Part shown: piece by piece, positions 1-9,828 of the stretch
How the letters are laid out: each line of letters starts with the position of its first letter
Numbering within the stretch: the first letter of the stretch is position 1
Assembly: GCF_004795835.1 (NCBI RefSeq)
Contig: NZ_CP039249.1
Span: forward strand, 3,261,001 to 3,325,000
Origin: Sphingomonas sp. PAMC26645
GTDB taxonomy: Bacteria; Pseudomonadota; Alphaproteobacteria; Sphingomonadales; Sphingomonadaceae
DNA length: 64,000 nt
Direction of reading: 5' to 3'
The notes under the pieces: model-generated
Told to the model about the DNA's origin: nothing
Seen by the model: the letters and a program-made list of their open reading frames with translations, nothing else
Databases searched by the model: none
Position numbers and translations under genes: made by a program

Positions 1-469
1 ACCATGCGCCCAGACCGGCGATTTCGACGTCCTTCGGGGTGAAATCGCGCTGCAGATTGCCGAGCAGGAGCTTGGCGACTTGCGGGCTGACCTTGTTCTG
101 GATCGTGACGTGCGGACGCCAGCCGCCGGCGTCCTGAGGGGTGAGCATTCCGGTGAACGCGTCGGCGAGGCGCTCACGGATGCCGACCAGCTCGGGAGAC
201 TCGATCCGGTAGGCGACACCCCGCCCTAGCGACATCAGGCCGCCCACACGGGCCTGTGGAGCACGGATGCCGCGCGCTTCCTGGTTGAGGCGGTGCTTGA
301 GCTCGTCGAGGCCCGAGGGCGGCAGGTGGTGGAACAGCGTCAGGTGCGCGTCGAGCTGGTTGCGCTCGGGCGGGAAATGCTCGCGGCGCATGGAGTCGAA
401 GAACGCGGTGTCCTTGCGGCCGAACAGGGCGGTGACGATGATCGGGGCTACTTCGGTTGGGCCGGTCAT
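1..469 (-). CDS. 2'-5' RNA ligase family protein (3' end cut by window edge)
   Basis: The reverse strand from an ATG at 469 is open to the window edge, giving about 156 residues with the C-terminus missing. Two HxT motifs typical of the 2H phosphoesterase / 2'-5' RNA ligase superfamily are visible: HLTL at residues 42-45 and HVTI at 120-123. Family members (ThpR, LigT) act on cyclic phosphate or 2'-5' linked nucleotides in the cytoplasm; the actual substrate here is unknown. The spacing between the two motifs (about 78 residues) suits the family. It lies downstream of kup on the same strand but a palindromic repeat separates them, so it is probably a separate transcription unit. Confidence 0.8.
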   Translation of the reverse strand, partial: MTGPTEVAPIIVTALFGRKDTAFFDSMRREHFPPERNQLDAHLTLFHHLPPSGLDELKHRLNQEARGIRAPQARVGGLMSLGRGVAYRIESPELVGIRERLADAFTGMLTPQDAGGWRPHVTIQNKVSPQVAKLLLGNLQRDFTPKDVEIAGLGAW

Positions 470-478
470 CAGAAAGAC

Positions 479-583
479 ACCGCCCCGGCGAAGGCCGGGG
501 TCCAGTTGGGAAATGTCGATGACGGACGTTGCGTTTCGTTACTGCAACCTTTCCGACTGGACCCCGGCCTCCGCCGGGGCGGT
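479..583. repeat. Palindromic intergenic element, family A copy 1
   Basis: Long imperfect inverted repeat whose arms contain CCCCGGCGAAGGCCGGGG followed by TCCAGTTGG, and the reverse complement of this at the other end. A short variable centre separates the arms. Five further copies occur in this window (23509, 28946, 45309, 48474, 57679). It fills the gap between the ligase-like gene and the end of kup. Confidence 0.9.
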
Positions 584-614
584 ACGGCTTTGGCGGACCG
601 TATGGTGTAAATCA

Positions 615-2546
615 TCAAATCTCGACCTGACTGCCCAATTCAACGACGCGGTTCGTCGGCAGGCGAAAGAACTCCATCGCGCTTTCTGCATTGCGCAGCA
701 TCCACGCGAACAGCTTTTCGCGCCAGATCATCATGCCGGGCTTGTCCGACGCGAGCAGCGTCTGGCGGGATAGGAAGAAGCTGGTGTCCATCATCTTGAA
801 GTCCGCACCGCAATTATGGACCTGGCGCAGCGCCGCGGGGACGTCGGCGTCCTCCATGAAGCCGTAGCGCAGCACGAGGCGGTGGAAACCGTCGCCGAGT
901 TCCTCGCGCACCGCACGGTCATGCGCAGGCCAATAGGGCTGGCCGACGATCTTGACGGTGAGCAGGATGACGCGCTCGTGCAGCACCTTGTTGTGCTTGA
1001 GGTTGTGGAGCAGCGCGTGCGGCACGCCGTCCGCGGTCGAGGTCATGAATACCGCTGTGCCCGGCACGCGCGATGCCGAACTCGCCGCCGAGCCGATGAA
1101 GACCTTTATCGGCATCGCAGCCTCGTGCATCCGGTCGATCATCAACTGCCGCCCCTTCGACCACGTCGTCAGGAAGGTGAAGATGATGAACCCGACCAGC
1201 AGCGGGAACCAGCCGCCGGCCGGCACCTTGGTCAGATTGGCCGCGAAATAGGCGCCGTCGACGGTAAAGAAGATCGCCAGCAGCGGGATCGCCGCGATCT
1301 TCGGCCAGTTCCAGAGGCGGAATAGGACGACGCCGAGCAGGCACGTGTCGATGAACATCGCCCCGGTCACCGCAATCCCGTACGCGCTCGTCAGGTTCGA
1401 CGAGGTGCGGAAGAACAGCACGAGCAGGATCACCATCACCATCAGCGCGCCGTTGACGAGCGGGATGTAGATCTGGCCGGCGGTCGAGGCGCTGGTGTGC
1501 TCGATCCGGAGGCGCGGGATGAAGCCGAGCTGGATCGCCTGCTGCGTTACCGAGAACGCGCCCGATATTACCGCCTGCGAGGCGATCACCGCGGCCATCG
1601 TCGCGAGGATGACGAGCGGAAGCTGGAGGCTTTCGGGGGCGAGATTGTAGAACGGGCTGACCAGCGCCTCGCGACCATCGCGGAACAGCAGCGCGCCCTG
1701 CCCCATGTAATTGAGGATCAGCGCGGGGAGTACGAAGAACAGCCACGACAGGCCAATCGGCTTCCGGCCGAAATGCCCCATGTCCGCATACAGCGCTTCC
1801 GCGCCGGTGACAGCGAGGACGACCGAGCCGAGTGCGAGGAACGCCCGCTCGGGATCGATGATGAAGAACTCGACCGCATAATGCGGCGACAACGCCCAGA
1901 GCACCTCGGGGGTCTGGACGATGCTGAGGATTCCGAGCACCGCGATGACGCTGAAATACACCAGCATGATCGGCCCGAACACGAGGCCGATGCGCGCGGT
2001 GCCGCTCTTCTGCACCCAGAACAGCCCAATCAGGATGACGATCACGATCGGCAGCACCAGTCCGGCAAAGGCGGGCGCGGCGACCGCAAGGCCCTCGACC
2101 GCGGACAGCACCGACACCGCGGGCGTAATCATGCTGTCACCGTAGAACAGCGCCGTCGCGAACACGCCGAGCAGGATGATGCCCTTGCTCCAGCGCTTGG
2201 TCTTGGTCTTGCCCGAGACGAGTGCGAGCAGCGCGAGGCTGCCGCCTTCGCCCTTGTTGTCGGCGCGCATGATGATGATGACGTACTTGACCGTCACGAC
2301 GATCATCATCGACCAGAACATCAGGCTGATGACGCCCATGATGTGCGCCGCGTCGAGCGCGAGCTTGTGGTGGCCGGCGAAGGTCTCGCGGAAGGCGTAG
2401 AGCGGGCTGGTGCCGATATCGCCGAAGACGATGCCGATAGCACCGAAGGCGAGCTTCAGCATGCCGTCGGAGTTGTGATGCCCCGGCTCGAGATCAAGAT
2501 TGGCGGGTGGCACGGTCGAGGCCGCGGCGGTCTGGTCGACGCTCAC
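615..2546 (-). CDS. kup: KUP-family potassium uptake transporter
   Basis: A 643-residue integral membrane protein of the KUP/HAK/KT family, which imports K+ with protons across the inner membrane. The N-terminal half holds the family signature regions ([17 protein letters not shown] near residue 37, then [12 protein letters not shown] near 98). About twelve hydrophobic segments follow, and a C-terminal cytosolic domain of about 150 residues ends the protein. Length is normal for bacterial Kup. The start is a GTG at 2546 without a strong Shine-Dalgarno sequence. It stands alone; the 5' flank carries a palindromic repeat and then the divergent-facing Lrp/ald pair. Confidence 0.95.
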   Translation of the reverse strand: MSVDQTAAASTVPPANLDLEPGHHNSDGMLKLAFGAIGIVFGDIGTSPLYAFRETFAGHHKLALDAAHIMGVISLMFWSMMIVVTVKYVIIIMRADNKGEGGSLALLALVSGKTKTKRWSKGIILLGVFATALFYGDSMITPAVSVLSAVEGLAVAAPAFAGLVLPIVIVILIGLFWVQKSGTARIGLVFGPIMLVYFSVIAVLGILSIVQTPEVLWALSPHYAVEFFIIDPERAFLALGSVVLAVTGAEALYADMGHFGRKPIGLSWLFFVLPALILNYMGQGALLFRDGREALVSPFYNLAPESLQLPLVILATMAAVIASQAVISGAFSVTQQAIQLGFIPRLRIEHTSASTAGQIYIPLVNGALMVMVILLVLFFRTSSNLTSAYGIAVTGAMFIDTCLLGVVLFRLWNWPKIAAIPLLAIFFTVDGAYFAANLTKVPAGGWFPLLVGFIIFTFLTTWSKGRQLMIDRMHEAAMPIKVFIGSAASSASRVPGTAVFMTSTADGVPHALLHNLKHNKVLHERVILLTVKIVGQPYWPAHDRAVREELGDGFHRLVLRYGFMEDADVPAALRQVHNCGADFKMMDTSFFLSRQTLLASDKPGMMIWREKLFAWMLRNAESAMEFFRLPTNRVVELGSQVEI

Positions 2547-2716
2547 TGGACGGTGAATCGACCCGGAAGTGCAGCAATCTTCATCGAATTTCCGATTTCA
2601 CCCTGTGCCCCAAGCGCGCGCATTTAGCATGAGGGCCGGAAGGCGGCAACGGCGAGGCGGGCAACGTGGATTAACTGGGGCTGATCGGACTAGTATCGAA
2701 GCGTTGCCTACACTTG

Positions 2717-2826
2717 CTCCCCTCCCTGGAAGGGAGGGGTTGGGGGTGGGTCGGCCTGCTTGTGCCGCCGACGTTCGGTAATGCGGAAGCCGACCCACCC
2801 CCGCCCCTCCCTTCCAGGGAGGGGAG
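2717..2826. repeat. Palindromic intergenic element, family C copy 1
   Basis: Inverted repeat with arms beginning CTCCCCTCCCTGGAAGGGAG, each arm itself a small hairpin, followed by a GGGTTGGGGGTGGG stretch and its complement. A second copy is at 61279. Lies between the kup promoter region and the 3' end of the Lrp-type regulator gene. Confidence 0.9.
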
Positions 2827-2841
2827 AAGAGTCGCCGGCGT

Positions 2842-3282
2842 TCAGCGCCTTATCACCTCGCGGATGACGAAGTGCGAGGCGAGCCGGGTTACCCCCGGCA
2901 ATTGCGACAGAGTCTCGCGGTGGATGCGTTCGAACGTCTCGCCGTGACGGATCTCGACGTGGAGCATATAGTCCGCCTCCCCGCTCATCAGGAAGCACTG
3001 GACGACCTGCGGACACTCGACGATCTCCGCCTCGAACGCCGCCATCGTCTCCTTGCGCTGATCCCGCAGCGTGACGTTGACGAGTACGATGCTCGGATCA
3101 CCGCGCGCTGCCTGCGACAGCACCGCACGGTAACCGACGATCGCGCCGCTCTCCCGAAGCTGCGCGACCCGGCGATGCGCGGCGCTCGCCGACAGTCCGA
3201 CCGCGTCGCCGAGCTCGGCGCTGGTGAGGTCGGAATTGGCGGCGAGCAGGTCCAGAATCCTGCGTTCGATCGTGATGCTCAA
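2842..3282 (-). CDS. Lrp/AsnC family transcriptional regulator
   Basis: N-terminal winged helix-turn-helix (ERRILDLLAANSDLTSAELG, then GLSASAAHRRVAQL) followed by an AsnC-type ligand-binding domain with the usual 'V.....G..D....V' pattern (CFLMSGEADYMLHVEIRH). Starting at the TTG at 3282 gives 146 residues, the usual family length. An ATG at 3369 is also in frame but would add 29 residues unlike the family and would crowd the divergent promoter, so TTG is preferred with moderate certainty. It is transcribed divergently from alanine dehydrogenase, the classic arrangement for an alanine-responsive activator, so it probably controls ald (inference). Confidence 0.88.
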   Translation of the reverse strand: MSITIERRILDLLAANSDLTSAELGDAVGLSASAAHRRVAQLRESGAIVGYRAVLSQAARGDPSIVLVNVTLRDQRKETMAAFEAEIVECPQVVQCFLMSGEADYMLHVEIRHGETFERIHRETLSQLPGVTRLASHFVIREVIRR

Positions 3283-3326
3283 GATTATCCCGTTTCGGCG
3301 GCGATGGGTGCAATCATCTTGCAGAT

Positions 3327-3341
3327 GCGGTATCGTACCGC
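3327..3341. promoter_or_regulatory. Candidate operator between Lrp-type regulator and ald
   Basis: A perfect 15-bp interrupted palindrome, GCGGTA-TCG-TACCGC, sits in the 127-bp divergent region between the regulator start (3282) and ald (3410). Lrp/AsnC proteins bind such dyads. Its use by the neighbouring regulator is an inference from position. Confidence 0.45.
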
Positions 3342-3409
3342 GACCAGTTTGCGAACCCTTCCCGTCCAAGACGCGCTAGTATGGCGCAAACGATAATGGA
3401 GTGGAATCA

Positions 3410-4516
<1,107 letters not shown>

Positions 4517-4567
4517 CTCGGGAACGGATACGGAACACGGGTGTTGGACAGGGGAAAGGAATTTCCA

Positions 4568-4786
4568 ATGTCCGACACCCCGAACCCCAAGTCCGAACCA
4601 TTCTCGAACGCCGAGAAGGACCCAGACGACTGGACCACCGGCGACGAGAAGATGACCGGTGCGCAGGCGAGCTACCTCAAGACGCTGTCCGAGGAAGCGC
4701 ATGAGGAATTCGACGAAACGCTGACCAAGGCGGATGCGTCGAAGAAGATCGACGAGTTGCAGTCGAAGACCGGTCGCGGGCAGTAA
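4568..4786 (+). CDS. DUF3072 domain-containing small protein
   Basis: A 72-residue, acidic, soluble protein. The conserved core (MTGAQASYLKTLSEEA, then LTKADASKKIDELQ) matches the DUF3072 family, whose function is unknown. A purine-rich ribosome-binding site (AAAGGA at 4555-4560) precedes the ATG at 4568. An upstream in-frame start at 4541 would add nine non-conserved residues. It sits 51 bp after ald on the same strand but has its own ribosome-binding site. A family B palindrome follows and may end the transcript. Confidence 0.85.
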   Translation: MSDTPNPKSEPFSNAEKDPDDWTTGDEKMTGAQASYLKTLSEEAHEEFDETLTKADASKKIDELQSKTGRGQ

Positions 4787-4812
4787 GCGCTTCCTTACAG
4801 TCACCCTTTTCT

Positions 4813-4895
4813 CGTCATCCTGACGAAAGTCAGGATCCAGAGCCAAATAGCTTTGCGTTCATGGCTCTGGATCCTGGGTCGAGCCCAGGATGACG
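4813..4895. repeat. Palindromic intergenic element, family B copy 1
   Basis: Inverted repeat CGTCATCCTGACGAAAGTCA...GATCCAGAGCC with the complementary arm. Each outer arm is also a self-complementary hairpin (CCTGAC-GAAA-GTCAGG on the left, CCTGGG-TCGA-GCCCAGG on the right), so the element can fold as a double-headed structure. It lies between the convergent DUF3072 and ccmI genes. Other copies are at 34129 and 41813. Confidence 0.9.
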
Positions 4896-4898
4896 GGA

Positions 4899-5543
4899 CT
4901 ATTTTTGGCTTGAGTTCGGCACGTCCTGCATGGCTAGGAACCGATCCAGCAAAGCCAGACGCGTAGCGACCTCGCCTCGGTATGAAATATTAGCCGGCGT
5001 CAACGCCAGCGCTTTAGCCCAATACGGTCGAGCCGTCGCGAACTCCCCGGCCCGCACATATGCTAGCCCGAGAAAAAACGGCGGCGCCGGATGTTTGGGC
5101 GCCAGTCGCATCGCCTGCTGGAACGCGAACAGCGCGGGAGGCGAAACCTGATTCGCATCGTGCGCCGCCAGCGCGTTGGCGAGCCCCGTCCACATCACCA
5201 CGCTCTTTGGAGCTATCCTGAGCCCTCCGAGCAATACCTGCACAGCCGCGCGACGGTCGCCGATCCGCGTCATCGCGTCCGCCGCAACTAGGTACGCCGC
5301 CGCGCCCGTATACCGCTCGAGCATCTGGTCGCGCAGTTCGAGCATCGCGCTGTCGTCCGGCGTCGCTGCAAGCCCGGGCGACGCTTCATGGCCGGCAAGT
5401 CCTGGCTGCCCCTGCCACGCATACCCCGCCGCGCCGAGCATCAGCGCCGCCGCGACCATCGACCAAAGGACGCGGTTCACCTTCAGCACCGCGAGCAGCG
5501 CAAACGCACCGGCTCCGATCGCGGCCAGCCAGACGTAACCCAT
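4899..5543 (-). CDS. ccmI: Cytochrome c biogenesis TPR protein, CcmI-like (short form)
   Basis: A 214-residue protein with two hydrophobic N-terminal segments (MGYVWLAAIGAGAFALLAVL and LWSMVAAALMLGAAGYAW) and a periplasmic tetratricopeptide region from about residue 75. That region resembles the apocytochrome-chaperone domain of CcmI/CycH. It probably delivers apocytochrome c to the CcmF/H haem ligation complex. It is much shorter than two-domain CcmI proteins of 400 or more residues. The start codon overlaps the ccmH stop (TGATG), so translation is coupled. It is the last gene of the ccm cluster. Confidence 0.8.
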   Translation of the reverse strand: MGYVWLAAIGAGAFALLAVLKVNRVLWSMVAAALMLGAAGYAWQGQPGLAGHEASPGLAATPDDSAMLELRDQMLERYTGAAAYLVAADAMTRIGDRRAAVQVLLGGLRIAPKSVVMWTGLANALAAHDANQVSPPALFAFQQAMRLAPKHPAPPFFLGLAYVRAGEFATARPYWAKALALTPANISYRGEVATRLALLDRFLAMQDVPNSSQK

Positions 5544-6064
5544 CAGCGTGTCCTCCGCCGAAAGCTCGACCGCGAGATCCAGCCGCCGATGCCAAGCAGC
5601 AAGATCGGCGCTAGCCACAATGGCCACGTGAGCCCCGATAGCGGCGGATCGTACGTCACGTAGTCGCCGTAGCGCGCGATCAGCCAGTCGCGGATCGAGG
5701 CAGGCTTCTCGCCGCGCTCGATCCGGTCGCGGACGAGCGCGCGCATGTCGGCCGCCATGTCGGCATCGCTGTCGGCGATCGACTGGCCCTGGCAAACGAG
5801 GCAGCGCAGCGTTTCCATGAGCGCTCGGGCGGAGGCTTCCTTGGCGGGGTCTGCGAGTTGCACGTTCGCGTAGTGCGCTGGCGGTGTGACCGGCTGGGCG
5901 AATGCCGGCGAAATGCAGAGCAACAGCGCCGCAACGACCTCCCCTCCCGCTCGCGGGAGGGGTCGGGGGAGGGCATGACGCGAACGTGCGGTTGGTGAGG
6001 AAAGAGAAGCCCCTCCCCTAACCCCTCCCGCGAGCGGGAGGGGAACTTGGTTGGCCACCCTCAC
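5543..6064 (-). CDS. ccmH: Cytochrome c-type biogenesis protein CcmH, with repeat-derived N-terminus
   Basis: Membrane-anchored thiol-disulfide protein that reduces apocytochrome c for haem attachment. The LRCLVCQ motif at residues 86-92 (Cys88, Cys91) and the C-terminal anchor (WLAPILLLGIGGW) identify it. The GTG start at 6064 overlaps the ccmG stop (GTGA), so the start is well supported. Residues 8-42 are encoded by a family D palindromic element. The hydrophobic core of the signal peptide (VVAALLLCISPAFA, residues 43-56) comes only after it, giving an unusually long n-region. No alternative start exists between the element and this core. The stop overlaps ccmI. Confidence 0.9.
   Translation of the reverse strand: MRVANQVPLPLAGGVRGGASLSSPTARSRHALPRPLPRAGGEVVAALLLCISPAFAQPVTPPAHYANVQLADPAKEASARALMETLRCLVCQGQSIADSDADMAADMRALVRDRIERGEKPASIRDWLIARYGDYVTYDPPLSGLTWPLWLAPILLLGIGGWISRSSFRRRTR
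5941..6043. repeat. Palindromic element, family D copy 1, inside ccmH
   Basis: Inverted repeat with CCCCTCCCGCTCGCGGGAGG at one end and the matching arm at the other, each arm a hairpin. It lies entirely within the ccmH reading frame, between its start codon and the signal-peptide core, and adds about 35 residues without a stop or frameshift. The second family D copy (19442) is inside gspE. Confidence 0.9.
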
Positions 6065-6588
6065 CGCGCGTCCTTCACGGCTAGCACGATCTCGGCGACA
6101 TTCTCAGGCCGGATATCGCCGATGATCTGCTTCACGACGATCCCGCGGCCGTCGATCACGAACGTCTCGGGCACGCCCGACGAGCCCAGCGCCAACTGCA
6201 CTTGGCTGGCCCGATCGCTGCCGATCCGCTCGTACGGATCGCCGTTACGCCGCAGGAACCCGGCAATCGCCGGCGCGGTGTCGCGGATCGCGATCGCGTC
6301 GATCGGCACGCCCATCGCTTTCAGGCGCATCAGTTGCGGCGCTTCGGCGATGCACGGAATGCACCAGCTTGCGAAGACGTTGAGCAACCGCGGCTTGCCC
6401 TGCCGGAACGACGCGCTGGTCAGACCCGGTTTGCCTGGGACCATCGCCGGCAGCGCGAAATCGGGGAGCGGTTTGCCGACCATCGCCGATCGCACCACCT
6501 TCTCCGCCGGCCGGAACAGCCCGCTCGCCACCACCGCGAACAGCAGCGCGAAGATCGCCAGCGGCGCCCAGAGTGCGAACCGCTTCAT
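6061..6588 (-). CDS. ccmG: Periplasmic thiol:disulfide oxidoreductase CcmG/DsbE
   Basis: A 175-residue thioredoxin-fold protein anchored by an N-terminal hydrophobic segment (residues 5-23), with the active site WCIPC at residues 75-79. A DsbE-type insert and the cis-proline strand (GVPETFVIDG) follow. It supplies reductant to CcmH and apocytochrome c in the periplasm. The ATG at 6588 overlaps the ccmF stop as ATGA; an ATG six bases upstream is also possible. It overlaps ccmH downstream, so ccmF-G-H-I are translationally coupled. Confidence 0.95.
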   Translation of the reverse strand: MKRFALWAPLAIFALLFAVVASGLFRPAEKVVRSAMVGKPLPDFALPAMVPGKPGLTSASFRQGKPRLLNVFASWCIPCIAEAPQLMRLKAMGVPIDAIAIRDTAPAIAGFLRRNGDPYERIGSDRASQVQLALGSSGVPETFVIDGRGIVVKQIIGDIRPENVAEIVLAVKDAR

Positions 6589-8498
6589 GCCCATTCGGCC
6601 CGTATCGCGGCCCGTCGCTCGCGGAGCAACCGACCGATCAGCGACAGCATGCCGCCGAGCGCGATCAGCACGCCGCCGAACCAGATCAGCGTCACGAACG
6701 GCTTCCACCAGAGGCGGAGCTGCCAGCGCCCCTGCCCGTCCGGCTGGCCGAGCACGGTATAGAGCTGGCCGTCGAGCACCGTCAGTATGGCGGACTCGTT
6801 CGTGCTCGTCGGCGGGTTGGCGAAGAAGCGGAGTTGCGGGCGGAGGATGCTCTCGCTGCCACCGCGCGTCGCGGTCAGGCGGGCTTCCAAGGCCGACCAG
6901 TTCTCGCCGATCACCGGCGAGATCCCGTCGAGCGTCACGGTGTATGGCCCGACCCGCGCCGGCTCGCCTGCGCGCACCGCGACCAATGTCTCCTTGGTGA
7001 ACGCGCTGTCCGACGCCATCCCGGCTAGGCTGACCGCAATGCCGAAATGCGCGATGACCATGCCGTAGGTGAACAGCGGCGTGCGCTTCAGGTTGCGCTT
7101 CCACAGAGGCGCGACGCTGGCGACGGCGAGCCCGGCGGCAAGCGAAAGCCCGGCCCAAGGGAGCACGCCCGGCCAGACGAACAGAAGTGCGATCGCCGCC
7201 GCCAGCGTCGCGCCGATCGGCAGCATCACGCGGCGCAGTACCGCCTTCGCATCGTCGCGGCGCCAGCGCAGCAGCGGCCCGACTGCCATTACCGCGACGA
7301 GAAGCAACGCGATTGGCCCCGCCGCCTTGTTAAAGAACGGCGGCCCGACCGACAACTGCACGCCAAAGCTCGCCGCGACGATCGGATAGAGCGTGCCGAT
7401 CAGGACGATGCCGAGGATCACCGACAACAGCAAATTGTTCGCGACCAGCCCGCCCTCGCGACTGACCGGATCGAAGGTCGTGCCCGCACGGACGGTGCCG
7501 ATCCGCGCGGCGAACAGCGCCAGCGCCCCGCCGATGTAGATCGCCAGCAACGCCAGGATGAACGCGCCGCGCTCCGGATCGACTGCGAACGCGTGCACGC
7601 TGGTCAGGATGCCTGAGCGCACCAAAAAGGTGCCGATCATCGACATCGAGAACGCGACGACCGCCAACATGATCGTCCAGGCGCGCAGGCCGTCGCGGGT
7701 TGCGAGAACGGTCACCGAATGGAGCAGCGCGGTGGCGGCGAGCCACGGCATCAGCGAGGCGTTCTCGACCGGGTCCCAGAACCACCAGCCGCCCCAGCCG
7801 AGCTCGTAATACGCCCAATACGACCCCGCCGTGATGCCGAGGGTGAGGAATATCCAGGCGATCAGCACCCAGGGTCGCATGGCCTTGGCAAACGCCGGGC
7901 CGACGTCGCGCGTGACGAGGGCACCGACCGCGAACGAGAACGCGACCGAGAGGCCGACATAACCGGTGTAGAGCGTCGGCGGGTGGAACGCCAAGCCGGG
8001 GTCCTGCAACAGCGGGTTGAGCCCGAGGCCGTCGGCGGCAGCGGGGTTCAGTCGCGCGAATGGGTTCGAGGAGAAGAGCAGGAACGCATAGAAACCAAGC
8101 GCGATCGTCGCCTGTGCGCCGAGCGTCGCGGTGAGCGTACGTTCGGGTAGCGAGCGTTCGAAGATCGCCACCGCCCCGCCGGCCAGCCCGAGGATCGTTA
8201 CCCAGAGCAGCATCGAGCCTTCATGGTTTCCCCATGCGCCAGCGAACTTGTAAAGCCACGGCTTGGCGGAATGACTGTTCTCGACGACCAGTTTGACGGA
8301 CATGTCGGAGTCGCGGAATAGCTCGATCAGCAGCGCCATCGCCAGCAGTGCGAGTAACCCCTGGACGATCGCCACCGGCCGGACCGCCGCTGCGACGTCT
8401 TCACGACCGCGTGCAATGCCGATCGCTGCCATCATTAGCTGCAACGCCGCGAGCGCGCCCGCGAACCAGAGCGCGGCGAGGCCTGCTTCGGCGATCAC
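6585..8498 (-). CDS. ccmF: Haem lyase CcmF
   Basis: A 637-residue polytopic inner-membrane protein. It carries the tryptophan-rich haem-handling motif (WGGWWFWDPVENASLMPW near residue 230), conserved His residues around it, and many hydrophobic segments. CcmF takes haem from CcmE and ligates it to CXXCH cysteines of apocytochromes with CcmH/I. The start overlaps the ccmE stop by four bases, and the 3' end overlaps ccmG. Length is normal for the family. Confidence 0.97.
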   Translation of the reverse strand: MIAEAGLAALWFAGALAALQLMMAAIGIARGREDVAAAVRPVAIVQGLLALLAMALLIELFRDSDMSVKLVVENSHSAKPWLYKFAGAWGNHEGSMLLWVTILGLAGGAVAIFERSLPERTLTATLGAQATIALGFYAFLLFSSNPFARLNPAAADGLGLNPLLQDPGLAFHPPTLYTGYVGLSVAFSFAVGALVTRDVGPAFAKAMRPWVLIAWIFLTLGITAGSYWAYYELGWGGWWFWDPVENASLMPWLAATALLHSVTVLATRDGLRAWTIMLAVVAFSMSMIGTFLVRSGILTSVHAFAVDPERGAFILALLAIYIGGALALFAARIGTVRAGTTFDPVSREGGLVANNLLLSVILGIVLIGTLYPIVAASFGVQLSVGPPFFNKAAGPIALLLVAVMAVGPLLRWRRDDAKAVLRRVMLPIGATLAAAIALLFVWPGVLPWAGLSLAAGLAVASVAPLWKRNLKRTPLFTYGMVIAHFGIAVSLAGMASDSAFTKETLVAVRAGEPARVGPYTVTLDGISPVIGENWSALEARLTATRGGSESILRPQLRFFANPPTSTNESAILTVLDGQLYTVLGQPDGQGRWQLRLWWKPFVTLIWFGGVLIALGGMLSLIGRLLRERRAAIRAEWA

Positions 8499-8941
8499 TG
8501 CTGGGCGTCCGGTTCGAGCGTCTTGGTTTCGTGCATCTTGCCGGCCATCTGCGGCGGCATGTATTTCTCGTCATGCTTGGCGAGCAGGTTCGACGCGACG
8601 AAACTGCCGTTGGGCTGGAACTGGCCTTCGGCGACGACGCCTGATTTCTCGCGGAACAGGTTAGGGACGATGCCCGCGAAGACTACCGGCGTGGTCGCCT
8701 GTCCATCGGTGACGACGAACTGCACGGTCACGCCGTCCGCGGCGCGCTTTAACGAGCCGCCCTCCACCATCCCGCCGAGCCGAACCGCACGGCCTAGCGG
8801 GAGGCCATCGCGACGCACGTCGGAGGGCGCATAGAAGAATGCGGCCTGATCCTTCAATGCGGACAGCGCGAGCAGCCCCGCGACAACGACGGCACCAAGC
8901 GCAAGCAATGCCAGCGTCAGGCGTTGATGCTTGGCCTTCAT
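8495..8941 (-). CDS. ccmE: Cytochrome c maturation haem chaperone CcmE
   Basis: A 148-residue membrane-tethered periplasmic haem chaperone. A single N-terminal transmembrane segment (residues 8-28) precedes an OB-fold domain. The haem-binding His123 and Tyr127 lie in the motif LAKHDEKYMPP. It receives haem via CcmC/D and passes it to CcmF. The ATG at 8941 overlaps the ccmD stop as ATGA. Confidence 0.97.
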   Translation of the reverse strand: MKAKHQRLTLALLALGAVVVAGLLALSALKDQAAFFYAPSDVRRDGLPLGRAVRLGGMVEGGSLKRAADGVTVQFVVTDGQATTPVVFAGIVPNLFREKSGVVAEGQFQPNGSFVASNLLAKHDEKYMPPQMAGKMHETKTLEPDAQQ

Positions 8942-9042
8942 TTCTCGGACCTACGCATCGCCAGATAGCTTAGCAACGCAATGATCGCGCCGCCTCCTAG
9001 CGTCACGACATACGCGGCAGTCACGAACGGCCAGGGGTTCAT
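8938..9042 (-). CDS. ccmD: Haem exporter accessory protein CcmD
   Basis: A 34-residue single-pass membrane peptide beginning MNPWPFVTAAYVVTLGG and ending in a basic tail (MRRSEK). This is the usual composition of CcmD, which stabilises CcmC/CcmE and the haem-release complex. It starts 10 bp after the ccmC stop and its stop overlaps the ccmE start, exactly where ccmD is expected. It is easily missed because of its size. Confidence 0.9.
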   Translation of the reverse strand: MNPWPFVTAAYVVTLGGGAIIALLSYLAMRRSEK

Positions 9043-9052
9043 GCGGCTACCT

Positions 9053-9778
9053 TCACGATCTCGCCATCCTGCGCATGCGCGCCTCGGCTTTCGCAACGGC
9101 CAGCATCGTCCGCATCCGCATCAGGACTATCCCCGCGAACACGAAGGTAAAGCCGGCCAGCATGATCGGCAGCGGCCACAGGATCGAGCCATCGATCGTG
9201 GACTTGGTCAGCCCGATGCTCGGCCCCTGGTGCAGCGTGTTCCACCACACCACCGAATAGCGGATGATCGGCAGCAGCACCGACCCGGCGATCCCGTAGA
9301 GCGCCGGCACGCGCCCGTCGCCGCCACGATCAGCATCGGCCTTCGCAAGCGCCATGTAGCCGAGATAGACGAAGAACAGCAGCAGCATCGAGGTCAGCCG
9401 GCCATCCCATTGCCACCACGTTCCCCAGGTCGGCCGTCCCCAGATCGAGCCGGTCATGAGACATAGCGCCGCGAACACCGCGCCCGGCAGCGCGATCGCA
9501 CGCGCCGCGACGCTGGCGAGTGGGTGGCGCCAGACCAGAAACATGATGCTGGAGATCGCGATCCCGCTCCAACCGCCCATGCCGAGCCAGGCGGCGGGGA
9601 CGTGGATGTAGAGGATGCGGACCGTCTCGCCCTGGAGATAGTCGGGTGGGGTCTGCGTGAGGCCTGCCCAACACCCCAGCACGATCAGCGCGACGCCGGC
9701 CCAGAACAGCGCTGGCGTCAACGGCTTGGCGATCTTCAGGAAGCGCGCGGGGTTTGCGAAGGCGTGTAGAGTGGCCAC
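9053..9778 (-). CDS. ccmC: Haem export/handling protein CcmC
   Basis: A 241-residue protein with six hydrophobic segments and the tryptophan-rich motif WGTWWQWD near residue 120 that contacts haem. It attaches haem covalently to CcmE at the periplasmic face. It is the first gene of the cluster on this strand. No ccmA or ccmB precedes it, so the ATPase and its partner must be encoded elsewhere. The upstream 190 bp carry a palindromic repeat. Confidence 0.96.
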   Translation of the reverse strand: MATLHAFANPARFLKIAKPLTPALFWAGVALIVLGCWAGLTQTPPDYLQGETVRILYIHVPAAWLGMGGWSGIAISSIMFLVWRHPLASVAARAIALPGAVFAALCLMTGSIWGRPTWGTWWQWDGRLTSMLLLFFVYLGYMALAKADADRGGDGRVPALYGIAGSVLLPIIRYSVVWWNTLHQGPSIGLTKSTIDGSILWPLPIMLAGFTFVFAGIVLMRMRTMLAVAKAEARMRRMARS

Positions 9779-9828
9779 TGGTGATAGCCATTATGACAAC
9801 AATACGAGGCTGTCACCTTGGACTTGAG

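Noticed and set aside
8938..9042. Doubt whether the very short frame is a gene
   Set aside because: Doubt dropped: composition, position and overlaps fit CcmD.
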